From Bacteroidales bacterium UBA2712 (GTDB lineage: Bacteria > Bacteroidota > Bacteroidia > Bacteroidales > Paludibacteraceae): a DNA stretch of 64,000 nucleotides. The notes under the pieces are model-generated. The model was not told the DNA's origin. It searched no databases and saw nothing but the letters and a program-made list of their open reading frames with translations. A program made the translations under genes and the position numbers. This document shows positions 1-8,900 of the stretch, in pieces; within the stretch, counting starts at the first letter, position 1; every line of letters begins with the position of its first letter. The DNA lies in the NCBI GenBank assembly GCA_002354055.1, contig DEKW01000006.1, positions 17,928 to 81,927 on the forward strand, given 5' to 3'.

Positions 1-485
1 TTGTCGTCTCCATCCAGATTATACAGCGTGAAATCCAACGAGTCGTCCATCAGCGCGCAAGCTTCAAGAACTAATTTGGATGCGCAATCACTATATTGAG
101 TGGAAGTCCCACTCACCGTCACCGGTCCGTAGATATCGAACTGCGGATTATATTCTCCGTAGGACTGATCATAGAAATACTGCCTTACCGAGCCCGTAGC
201 ACCATCTTTGATGTAGTTGACGGCGTTGAACATCGAGTCCACATCGGCGCGGTCGATGCGATAACTCATGTCGGGATAATTCACCAAGATAACCGGCACG
301 CGCAGAAAGGTCTTTCGTACGCCTACAGCCTGTTCGCGCATCGGGGCTTGCATGCCGGAAGCCTTTTGCATCAACCGCACTTGGCGGTTATAACCCACAG
401 TATCTTCCCCACTGCGCGGAGGCACGATAGCCCACGCGGAGATGCTTAGACTGAATACTATCAAAAGGAAAAATGCTTTTCTCAT
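1..485 (-). CDS. M6-family secreted metalloprotease, N-terminal part (runs off the window)
   Basis: The first 161 codons of a secreted protein are visible; the rest lies left of base 1. A signal peptide (MRKAFFLLIVFSLSISAWA) is followed by a propeptide-like stretch and then a segment reading VPVILVNYPDM, with a later GSVRQYFYDQSYGEY. The pattern of a short beta strand, a statement of a small region of sequence space, then 'S(V/L)R-Y(F/Y)--(S/Q)YG' is typical of the M6 (immune inhibitor A-like) peptidase domain of Bacteroidales. The zinc-binding HExxH would be in the missing part, so activity cannot be judged. It starts 11 bases after mlaF and has no promoter of its own in that gap, so it is probably co-transcribed with mlaE-mlaF. 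Whether it carries a T9SS tag is unknown because the C terminus is absent. Confidence 0.72.
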   Translation of the reverse strand, partial: MRKAFFLLIVFSLSISAWAIVPPRSGEDTVGYNRQVRLMQKASGMQAPMREQAVGVRKTFLRVPVILVNYPDMSYRIDRADVDSMFNAVNYIKDGATGSVRQYFYDQSYGEYNPQFDIYGPVTVSGTSTQYSDCASKLVLEACALMDDSLDFTLYNLDGDD

Positions 486-496
486 TTTGTACTGTA

Positions 497-1255
497 TTAA
501 CTGTTGGCTTGTTTCACTTTCTTGAATAACTCGCTGGCAAAAACAAAATCATTGAGCGCTTCGTTGTCGCTCGTCATAATCTCATGGCGTGAGCCTTGCC
601 ACTCTTTCTTACCGCCTTTGAGGAAGAGGATGTTATCCCCGATCTCCATGATGGAGTTCATGTCGTGGCTGTTGACGATGGTGCAGATGTTGTACTCCTT
701 CGTGATATCCTGTATCAGCGCATCAATCACCAGACTCGTTCGTGGATCCAGACCGGAGTTGGGCTCGTCGCAGAAGAGGTACTTAGGCTCCAAGACAATC
801 GCCCGAGCAATTGCTACACGTTTCTGCTGACCGCCGCTGATCTCGCTTGGCATGAGGTTCCATACCCGCTCCGGCATCTCTACTCTGCGGAGGCAGAACT
901 CCGCACGCTCCCGCATCTCCTCGCGGCTCTTTTGAGAGAACATCTCCATCGGAAAGAGCACATTCTCCATTACCGTCATGGAGTCGAATAAGGCACTGCC
1001 TTGAAACAACATTCCCACCTCGCGATGCAATAAACGGATATCCTTGCTCTTCATTTGCGCTAAGTCGCGACCATCGTATAAGATATGTCCGCTATCGACG
1101 TCGTGCAGACCGATCAGACTCTTCATTAGCACCGTCTTGCCGCTACCGGACTGACCGATGATCATGTTCACCTCGCCATCCCGCATCTCCGTACTCACGT
1201 GGTTTAGTACCACGTTTCCGTCGAAACTCTTCACTACATCTTTGACTTCAATCAT
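497..1255 (-). CDS. mlaF: ABC transporter ATPase, MlaF-type (phospholipid transport)
   Basis: A 252-residue ABC ATPase that would power lipid transport across the envelope together with the MlaE-type permease encoded just upstream. Walker A is GQSGSGKT (residues 34-41), the signature is SGGQQKR and Walker B is YLFCDEPNSGLDP; the Asn in EPNSGLDP and the H-loop Asn-Ser-His (VNSHD) match Mla-type ATPases of Bacteroidota. Its ATG overlaps the mlaE stop by four bases (ATGA), indicating translational coupling. The MlaD-type substrate-binding protein is not in the window. Confidence 0.9.
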   Translation of the reverse strand: MIEVKDVVKSFDGNVVLNHVSTEMRDGEVNMIIGQSGSGKTVLMKSLIGLHDVDSGHILYDGRDLAQMKSKDIRLLHREVGMLFQGSALFDSMTVMENVLFPMEMFSQKSREEMRERAEFCLRRVEMPERVWNLMPSEISGGQQKRVAIARAIVLEPKYLFCDEPNSGLDPRTSLVIDALIQDITKEYNICTIVNSHDMNSIMEIGDNILFLKGGKKEWQGSRHEIMTSDNEALNDFVFASELFKKVKQANS

Positions 1256-1989
1256 AGCAGTAACTTACTTAAAACCAGGTCGAGGAACAAAATCATAATA
1301 TTGCTGTTGACCACCGCGTTCGTACTTGCGCGTCCCACGTCCAGCGCGCCCCCGCGCGCAAAATAGCCATAGTAACTCGCCATACTCGTGATCACGAACG
1401 CAAACACTACACTCTTAATAATGCCGTACCATACATAGTAAGGGTTGAAGGCGTATTGTACGCCTATGAGATAGTCATGCACTGTGATAATATCCGTGAA
1501 CGCACCTACCGCCCATCCGCCTACCAATCCTACGGCGGTGGAGATGATGACCAGCATCGGCATCATCGTAACAAACGCTAAAATCTTCGGTAAAATCAGG
1601 TAATTGGCGCTGTTCACGCCCATAATCTCCATCGCGTCGATTTGCTCGGTAATACGCATCGTACCAATCTCCGAGGCAATATTCGAACCTACTTTACCCG
1701 CCAGAATGAGACACAGAATCGTACTAGAGAACTCTAACAACAAGGTCTCTCTTGTCAGCAGACCGACCGTGTAGGTCGGCAACAAGGGATTTTCCGTATT
1801 TGTCTTCGCCTGAATAGTCAGGATAGCGCCGATAAAGACCGAGATAATCAATACGATTGGCAGACTTTGCAGACCCTGTTTCTCCAACTCCCTGCTATAC
1901 TGCCGCCAAAACATCCGCTGCCGGTCCGGCAGACGCAATACTTTACCCATTAGGAGGGTGTATTCGCCTATGTGTTGAAATAAACGCAT
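1252..1989 (-). CDS. mlaE: MlaE-type ABC permease
   Basis: A 245-residue inner-membrane permease of the MlaE/YrbE family. Visible family features are the membrane segments around LPIVLIISVFIGAILTIQ, the conserved GSNIASEIGTMRITEQIDAM loop and the segment MGVNSANYLILPKILA that follows it. The reading frame is open 45 bases further upstream, but the start at 1989 is preferred because that extension lies inside the promoter leader and the family begins with a short amphipathic N terminus. Transcription starts from a clear TAnnTTTG promoter (2012-2043), divergent from pnp. Confidence 0.9.
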   Translation of the reverse strand: MRLFQHIGEYTLLMGKVLRLPDRQRMFWRQYSRELEKQGLQSLPIVLIISVFIGAILTIQAKTNTENPLLPTYTVGLLTRETLLLEFSSTILCLILAGKVGSNIASEIGTMRITEQIDAMEIMGVNSANYLILPKILAFVTMMPMLVIISTAVGLVGGWAVGAFTDIITVHDYLIGVQYAFNPYYVWYGIIKSVVFAFVITSMASYYGYFARGGALDVGRASTNAVVNSNIMILFLDLVLSKLLL

Positions 1990-2011
1990 CGCTAAGTAAT
2001 TAAAAAGCGTG

Positions 2012-2043
2012 CAAAGATACAACTTTTTTTGCACTTACGCAAA
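2012..2043 (-). promoter_or_regulatory. Promoter of mlaE-mlaF operon
   Basis: On the minus strand a TTTG (-33) at 2043-2040 and TATCTTTG (-7) at 2019-2012 are separated by exactly 20 bases. This is the Bacteroidota housekeeping promoter form. The spacer carries an A7 tract. Confidence 0.85.
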
Positions 2044-2078
2044 TAAAAATTCTTTTTTTCGGTAAAAATAAAAAAAAA

Positions 2079-2110
2079 TTTGCGTATCTCAAAAAAAAGC
2101 AGTACCTTTG
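2079..2110 (+). promoter_or_regulatory. Promoter of pnp
   Basis: TTTG at 2079-2082, 20 bases, TACCTTTG at 2103-2110. The spacer holds an A8 tract followed by GCAGTA. The leader to the pnp ATG is about 63 bases. Confidence 0.88.
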
Positions 2111-2177
2111 TCCGACTTTTTATGGGTCTTATCAAATTAACCGGTCGCAAACGGCGGCCAAAAATGACGAATAAAGA

Positions 2178-4436
2178 ATGAATATTGTTACCAAAGAGAT
2201 TGCTCTCCCCGATGGACGAGTAATCAAACTGGAGACAGGCAAGTTGGCTAAACAAGCTGACGGCGCTGTGATGGCGACGCTCGGCAATACGATGATTCTC
2301 GCCACTGTCTGCTCCGCCAAAGATGCGGTTCCGGGTACAGATTTTATGCCCCTGACCGTAGAGTACAAAGAGAAATTTGCGTCCGCAGGACGCTTCCCCG
2401 GCGGTTTTACTCGCCGCGAGGGCAAAGCATCGGATTATGAGATCCTGATTGCGCGTCTCATCGACCGTGCCCTTCGCCCCCTCTTCCCTTCCAACTATCA
2501 TGCAGAGACGTTTGTAAACGTCACGATGTATTCGGCTGACGGCATCGACATGCCGGAGAGCATTGCCGGACTCGCTGCAGGAGCTGCGTTGGCTTGTTCG
2601 GATATTCCTTTCGAGGGTCCGGTGAGTGAAGTACGTGTAGCACGTGTAGACGGTAAGATGGTCATCAACCCGACTTTCGAGCAATGCGAGCACGCTGATC
2701 TGGAGCTGATGGTGGCTGCTACGTATGACAACATCATGATGGTCGAGGGCGAGATGAAAGAGGTGCCGGAGTCCGTTATGCTCGAGGCAATCAAGGCTGC
2801 ACATGAGGCGATCAAACCGCAATGCCTCGCTATCAACGAGATGATGAAGGCATATGGCAAGGAGACCAAACGTGAGTACTGCCACGAGGTGAACGATGAT
2901 GAGTTGAAGCAGGCCGTGCATGATTACTCCTACGCACGCGCTTATGCCCAGGCTACTGCAGCCGATACGGACAAGCATCACCGAGAGGAGATGTTTAGCC
3001 AGATTCGCGAAGATTTTAAGGCTGAGAAAGCAGAATATATGGCTGCCCGCGCAGAGGCACTGGGTATCGACATCGATGAAGTGGCTGCTCTTGTAGATCG
3101 TTACTATCACGATGTAGAGAAAGAGGCGATGCGTCGAGCGGTCCTCGATGAGGGCAAGCGTCTTGATGGCCGTAAGACCACGGAGATCCGTCCGATCTGG
3201 TGTGAGGTGGGTTACCTGCCCGGCCCTCACGGAAGTTCTATCTTCACCCGTGGTGAGACACAGTCTCTCTCGACCGTAACTCTCGGTACCAGCCGCGATG
3301 AGAAGATCGTCGATGAGGCATTGATCCAGGGCACCGATAAGTTCCTGCTGCACTATAACTTCCCGCCGTTCTCGACGGGTGAGGCAAAAGCTCAGCGTGG
3401 TGTAGGACGTCGTGAGATTGGTCATGGTAACCTCGCTTGCCGTGCGCTCAAGAACATGATCCCGGAGGACTTCCCTTATACCGTACGTGTCGTTTCTGAC
3501 ATCCTCGAGTCCAACGGCTCCAGCTCGATGGCTACCGTTTGCGCAGGTACCCTCGCCCTCATGGACGCAGGTGTACCGATGAAGAAACCCGTTTCCGGTA
3601 TTGCAATGGGTCTGATCTCCGAGAACCAAGGTAAGAACTACGCTATCCTCTCCGATATCCTCGGCGATGAGGACCACCTCGGCGACATGGACTTCAAGAC
3701 CACCGGTACGAAGGACGGTCTGACCGCTTGCCAGATGGATATCAAGGTAGATGGTCTCTCCTATGAAATATTAGAGAACGCGCTCGCACAGGCGCACGAG
3801 GCACGTATGTACATCCTCGGTAAGATCCTCGAATGCATGCCGGCTCCGCGTGCTGACCTCAAGCCGCACGCACCGCGTATCACCTCTTTCTATATCCCGA
3901 AAGATATGATCGGCGCTGTTATTGGCCCGGGCGGTAAGATTATCCAAGGCATCCAGGCTGAGACCGGAGCTGTCATCTCCATCGACGAAGATGAGAAGGG
4001 CGGCAAGGTGGAGGTAGCATCCAACAACGGTGAAGCAATGGCTGCGGCTATCGCGAAGATCAAAGCAATAGTAGCTCTGCCGGAGGTTGGCGAAGAGTAC
4101 GACTCGGTCGTTAAGAGCCTCATGCCGTACGGCTGTTTCGTAGAGTTCATGCCGGGTAAGGAAGGTCTGCTCCATATCTCTGAGATCGACTGGAAGCGCT
4201 ATGAGACCATGGAAGAGACCGGAATCAAAGAAGGTGACCACATCCGTATCAAACTGCTGGAGGTGGATCCGAAGACCGGTAAGTTCCGCCTCTCTGCTCG
4301 CGCCCTCAAAGAGAAACCCGAAGGCTACGTAGAGCCGGAGAAGCGTGAGCGCGCTCCGCGTGGCGATCGTGACGGTGCACGCCTTGAGAGAGGTCCGCGC
4401 CCCGAACGTCGCGGCCCGAAACCCGAGCGGCACTAA
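2178..4436 (+). CDS. pnp: Polyribonucleotide nucleotidyltransferase (PNPase)
   Basis: A 752-residue PNPase, the phosphorolytic 3'-5' exoribonuclease of RNA turnover. Domain order is complete: first RNase PH core (about 1-140, with FMPLTVEYKEKFA and GGFTRREGK), an alpha-helical linker, second RNase PH core (about 325-550, with RGETQSLSTVTLG and GDEDHLGDMDFK), KH domain (VIGPGGKIIQGI, about 575-630) and S1 domain (about 640-715). The last 35 residues are a basic, Arg/Pro/Gly-rich tail, a plausible RNA-binding extension. It is monocistronic, with its own promoter and a strong terminator directly after the stop. Confidence 0.97.
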   Translation: MNIVTKEIALPDGRVIKLETGKLAKQADGAVMATLGNTMILATVCSAKDAVPGTDFMPLTVEYKEKFASAGRFPGGFTRREGKASDYEILIARLIDRALRPLFPSNYHAETFVNVTMYSADGIDMPESIAGLAAGAALACSDIPFEGPVSEVRVARVDGKMVINPTFEQCEHADLELMVAATYDNIMMVEGEMKEVPESVMLEAIKAAHEAIKPQCLAINEMMKAYGKETKREYCHEVNDDELKQAVHDYSYARAYAQATAADTDKHHREEMFSQIREDFKAEKAEYMAARAEALGIDIDEVAALVDRYYHDVEKEAMRRAVLDEGKRLDGRKTTEIRPIWCEVGYLPGPHGSSIFTRGETQSLSTVTLGTSRDEKIVDEALIQGTDKFLLHYNFPPFSTGEAKAQRGVGRREIGHGNLACRALKNMIPEDFPYTVRVVSDILESNGSSSMATVCAGTLALMDAGVPMKKPVSGIAMGLISENQGKNYAILSDILGDEDHLGDMDFKTTGTKDGLTACQMDIKVDGLSYEILENALAQAHEARMYILGKILECMPAPRADLKPHAPRITSFYIPKDMIGAVIGPGGKIIQGIQAETGAVISIDEDEKGGKVEVASNNGEAMAAAIAKIKAIVALPEVGEEYDSVVKSLMPYGCFVEFMPGKEGLLHISEIDWKRYETMEETGIKEGDHIRIKLLEVDPKTGKFRLSARALKEKPEGYVEPEKRERAPRGDRDGARLERGPRPERRGPKPERH

Positions 4437-4438
4437 GC

Positions 4439-4469
4439 AAAAAAAGCAGCGCAATCGCGCTGCTTTTTT
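4439..4469. terminator. Bidirectional intrinsic terminator between pnp and the TIR-FGE gene
   Basis: The arms AAAAAGCAGCGC (4441-4452 region) and GCGCTGCTTTTT enclose a short AATC-type loop, with an A-run on the left and a T-run on the right, so it can terminate transcripts arriving from both sides. It lies between the convergent stops of pnp (4436) and the minus-strand gene (4473). Confidence 0.92.
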
Positions 4470-4472
4470 ATG

Positions 4473-5882
4473 TTATTCTTCCATGACTATCCGTAAGCCA
4501 AGCGAACAATATCGCAAGTCAGGTAGATCGTCACCACGATAGGATACTCTGGCTCTATCCGGCTCTCTATTCCATCCGCCTCCTCTACAGATTCGTTCTT
4601 CCCCTTCTTGCGGTCCTGTTGGATTAATTTGGTCTAATTCGGAGAAATCCGCTTTCCAATCTTGAACCCATTCCCACACATTTCCGCTCATATCAAACAA
4701 ACCGAGTTCATTAGGTATTTTCTCCCCGGGAAGATGGGTCATACTTTCACTATTCTCATTATACCATCCTACCTCATCCAAATTGTTACTACCGCTGTAC
4801 TTATAATGACCGCTACGATTACCTCCTCTTGCTGCGTACTCCCATTCTGCCTCTGTCGGCAGACGGAAGTGCCGTCCTGTTATGCGGCTTAACTGTGCCA
4901 CAAACTCTTGACAGTCAGACCAATTGACACTCTCTACGGGTAACTTAGGTCCCTTAAAATAAGCAGGATTTTTACCCATAACAGCCTCCCATTGTTCTTG
5001 TCTTATCGGATACTTACCGATATAAAAAGAAGAAAGAGTTACTTTATGAGCCGGCATCTCATCGTTGAAAGCATCCTCTCCCTGTTCTTCTGTTCCTCCC
5101 ATTATAAAAGTTCCTCCTTCAACTTTGACCATATCGTGTATCAGTTCCTGGATAGGAAGAGGCAGATCAGTAACGTGGTCTTCCGATTTTTCAGGTGACA
5201 CATCATTTGGTTTTGTTTTTTGCAAAGCGCGGAATGCTTTCAATCGTTTCTCATCCAATTTCGCGGATTGGAACGGTATATATGTCCATCCGCACGTGGG
5301 ACAATATTGCAAAATAATATCATGCATGCTTCCGCATACCGGACATTTACGCTCATTTTTGCCAATCTTTTTCCTCTTTGCATAGATCAAGTCTAAGATT
5401 CTTTTCTGTTCCGTGTATAATCTTATACCGTCTTTTTCCAAAGTGGCTATTTCTTCTTTTATTTTCTTGAAATCAATAGTGGATTCGTCTATATGGCTCT
5501 TTACTGATTTGATAAGTTCGTTCAGCCCCGTCTCCGGGTTTTTGTAGTAATCGATAAAACTCAGTCCGCCAAGATCAAAAAGGATAGAATCATCATATAC
5601 AGCATCGTCCAGTTTCACAGGAAGAATAAATTTCTTGAGATAAACAGCAGTATTCACCTCCTTGACCGTCCATGGAGAATTATTGGAATTCTTGGATGAG
5701 AAGAATAGAAATAACTGCGCATTTTTTATCGCATTCACGATGACCGATTTGAAAGCATCGCCACTCTCAACGCCATCTTTATCTATCCATACGGAAATGT
5801 TGTGTTGAGCCAGTGCCTTTACTATTTTATTGACTATCTCACTATCTACACGCGAATAACTTACGAATACTTCATATTTCAT
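4473..5882 (-). CDS. TIR domain / zinc ribbon / FGE-sulfatase (C-lectin fold) fusion protein
   Basis: A 469-residue cytosolic protein without signal peptide. Residues 1-135 form a TIR domain: VFVSYSRVD near the start, VWIDKDGVESG, and the SKNSNNSPWTVKE segment in which Glu75 sits at the position of the NADase catalytic Glu (WxxxE, Trp71-Glu75). Residues 136-175 are likely coiled coil. A zinc ribbon follows (Cys180, Cys183, Cys194, Cys197). Residues 250-467 are an FGE/SUMF1 (C-type-lectin-like) domain with FRLPTEAEWEYAARGG, GNVWEWVQDW and RGGGWNRE; the paired Cys of true formylglycine-generating enzymes are not at their place, so it is probably a binding module. It follows tamB by 38 bases on the same strand with no visible promoter. 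It may be an immune or abortive-infection effector; that is inference. Confidence 0.85.
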   Translation of the reverse strand: MKYEVFVSYSRVDSEIVNKIVKALAQHNISVWIDKDGVESGDAFKSVIVNAIKNAQLFLFFSSKNSNNSPWTVKEVNTAVYLKKFILPVKLDDAVYDDSILFDLGGLSFIDYYKNPETGLNELIKSVKSHIDESTIDFKKIKEEIATLEKDGIRLYTEQKRILDLIYAKRKKIGKNERKCPVCGSMHDIILQYCPTCGWTYIPFQSAKLDEKRLKAFRALQKTKPNDVSPEKSEDHVTDLPLPIQELIHDMVKVEGGTFIMGGTEEQGEDAFNDEMPAHKVTLSSFYIGKYPIRQEQWEAVMGKNPAYFKGPKLPVESVNWSDCQEFVAQLSRITGRHFRLPTEAEWEYAARGGNRSGHYKYSGSNNLDEVGWYNENSESMTHLPGEKIPNELGLFDMSGNVWEWVQDWKADFSELDQINPTGPQEGEERICRGGGWNREPDRARVSYRGDDLPDLRYCSLGLRIVMEE

Positions 5883-5920
5883 AGAATGCTATTTTAGAGA
5901 TTCTTTATTATCTTATCGTA

Positions 5921-8900
5921 CTAGAAATCTTTCTTCCAGATGAAGCCGACACCTTGAATGGTGGAGGCTTGGCGGAGAGAATATTTATCGACGGTGTGGG
6001 TGTAGCCTTTCATACGGAGCTGACCATCCTCCGTCAGTTTGACCTCAACGTCCAGATCGCCGAAGAAAGGCTGGTTGGAGATATCGTTATACCTATATCC
6101 TACGTTACCGTTAATCACGAGTCGATCAACCGGCTGCAGTTGGAATTGCGCCTCGTATTCGGAACTGGCATTAGCCCCTTCGCCGTCCCGGCGGATAGCA
6201 ACACCGAGTGTTAACATATCCGTTAGTTTGGAGAGCCAGGAGTTGATCTGGCTCGTCACGGTAGAGGAGAGCAACGAGTAGGTGGAGTTCAGCGTCGCGT
6301 ACTGGGTGTTGGACATATAATCGGGCGTGAAGAAACGGTTGAAGACCAAGAGGTAAATCACCTGCCTCATCAACATCTCGTCGGTGTTGATCACTTGCCG
6401 TACCTGTTGCTGGATCGCCTGATCGGACAGCGGGAACTCCAGCGAGAAGGACAGGATGGGGTTATTAAGCGTTCCGGTCATGTGCAGGCAGGTCATCACG
6501 GGGATATTGCTTCGCGAGGTGGCTAATTGGTCGGCATCGCTGCCAAATAAGTCACGCAGGTTCGCCGTCACGCGGTATTTCGCTGTGACGTTCAGTTGAG
6601 GGTTGGTCGCGTCGCCCGAGAAGGCAATCGTCGATCCTTCGCCTATGGTGAACTCCTTGCGAATCATGTTTGCAATGGTGTAGGACAGGGTTCCTTGGTC
6701 GATGTCGTACGTACCTAAGAGCGACACGTCGCCGGTCTGGGTGTCGTACGCTAACTGCAACGCGCCACTACCTCGTGCCTGGATGATGTCTCCGTTCCGT
6801 TCGCCTAAGACGAGTTGGAAATTGAGCATCGGGTTGACTTCCAGATTCAGTTTTACCAGACATCGTCCGGCGCGCTTGAAGATCGTTGAGTCGATCTCAT
6901 GTACCGGTGCTGCTACGTCTATATTGTCCAGATCGTTCTCCTGCGTAGTATCTACTTTGACTAACTCCGGGTGCTCCACGAAATGCACGAACGCGGACTC
7001 GTAGGCCGAGGACACATTATCGATGCTCAAGCGGAAGCGCGAGTTCTTGGAGGTCTTGGCGTCTGCGAAGACGAGGATATCATCTTCGTTACCCGTCACA
7101 TCCACATGCCCCGAAGCATAAACCGTACCTTGCAGCATCTCGCCTTTCTTGTTCTTCCCAAAGACTAACGCATCGTGGGCATCGACATGCAGGTCGAGCG
7201 TGAAATCCTTGAACTGGTCATGATAGACACCTCCGTTGACTTCCACCTTGTTGCCCTCTGCGTCCGTCAGATGGACATTGGGGAAGAGGATTGCCGTCGT
7301 ATCCATGACGATGGTATCTTCTGCAATCGTATAGCGCGCGCCGGTCCAGGGCAGAGTGAGTGAAGCATTCTGCGCGGCGCAGCGAAGTAGCACATATGTC
7401 AGTCCTTTTCGTCCGCCTACTACCACGCGTCCGGTGCCGTTACCATCCAGATCGGTCAGCACGGAGGAGGTCCAGTGGTTGACGAAGGCCAGCGGTACGG
7501 AGTCCGCCATCATGTCGAGTTCCCATCGTCCGGAGCCGTTGAAGAGCGCCTTGCCGTTCAGGTCCACCACTTTGCGGTCCGGCCGATAGACATCGGCATG
7601 GAAAGCGAGGCTGTCGGTGATATGCAGATCAACCTCCGCATCGCCGAACCAGCAGTTATTCAGTCCCATCGAGTCGATATGTATCTGCGTATCGACTTTC
7701 GCTTGCTTGAGTGCCCCGGAGATACTGGCTTTGCCGGTCAAAAGACCATTGAACATAATCGTCTGCACCGGCAGCAGGAACGGCACGACGTACGATGCGT
7801 CTATCTTCTGGAGATCGACATGTAAGGTATCTTTGCTTCGTCGCGAGGCTAAACCATTTGCGCGGAGATGCTGTCCGCCGCCCTCGAAGGAGAACTGATT
7901 TACCTGTACCGACGTATCCGCGGCGCAGTAGGTCAGACGGCTCTCGCCCAAGGTGTATATGGAGTCGCGCAAAAGCAGCGTGCCCGGCATGAAATGGAGG
8001 TCAATGAGCGGCTTATGGTTGTATTTCGAGAAATGGGTGATGAACTTCAGATCACCGCCGTAGTTACCTGCCCGTTGCGCTGCTAACAATGCTTTCTGCT
8101 TTTCCGAGAAAGAGAGGTCGTCACTTAACGCACGTTGTAACTCTCGCGGTGTGAGTTTCTCCCATCCTTCGGGTAATAACTCATTCATCTGTGCCTGCTG
8201 ACGAAGCGTGATCTGGGTCAGCAGGGTATCCCGGAAGGCCAGGGTAGAGACTACTGTGTGCATCTGCATCGCCTCTGCGGAGACGCTCAGTGCCAAGCCC
8301 GAACCGGCTTCCTGTGTATGCCGCAGGGTGTCGATGGTGTTCAGCGTGATGGTCAGGTCATGCACGGGGGTATTGCCGGCGCGTACACCCGGCGCGAAGA
8401 ACCGCATCGCAAAGGATGGCTCTTCGTCCGGCTCTATTCGTCCCTCGGCGCGCAGAGTAGGGTGGTCACTCAATGTCAGCGGAGCTTTGAAGAGCCGCTG
8501 TACATCGCGCAAGCGATGACCGTCCGCCTTCATGGTGAACTCTACCGGCTGCCATTTTTTCTTCGGCGCTTCCACAGCTGTGGGCAAGTAATGATGCATC
8601 ATCGCCTGCGCAGCAGGAACGATGTCTGCATATCGGAACGAACCGTCCAATTGGGCCTTCAGGTAGTCCGTCGTCAGTGAGATAGACTTATCTCGATCTC
8701 CGTCGGCTTCGGCTAATAGAATCATCTGCTGCATCGTCACGGAGTCTCGTGCGGTAGCGAGGAAGAGCGAGTCAATGACCATATAACCGCTGATCTCATC
8801 GGGCTTGGCACCGCTCATGTCCACAGCGATGGAGAAATGCGTGCGCAGCTGGTCGCCTAACAGTTCTGATCCTAATGGAGCCGAGTCGAAATGTTTGCAT

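Noticed and set aside
1992..3677. Long minus-strand open frame (561 codons) opposite pnp
   Set aside because: It lies entirely opposite a certain PNPase gene, has Leu/His/Arg-rich shadow composition and no family resemblance.
4473..4700. Variable C-lectin end of the TIR-FGE gene as target of a diversity-generating retroelement
   Set aside because: No reverse transcriptase and no second copy (template repeat) of this segment is seen in the window.
4473..5100. FGE domain as an active formylglycine-generating enzyme
   Set aside because: The paired catalytic Cys motif near the C terminus is absent and no sulfatase gene is nearby.
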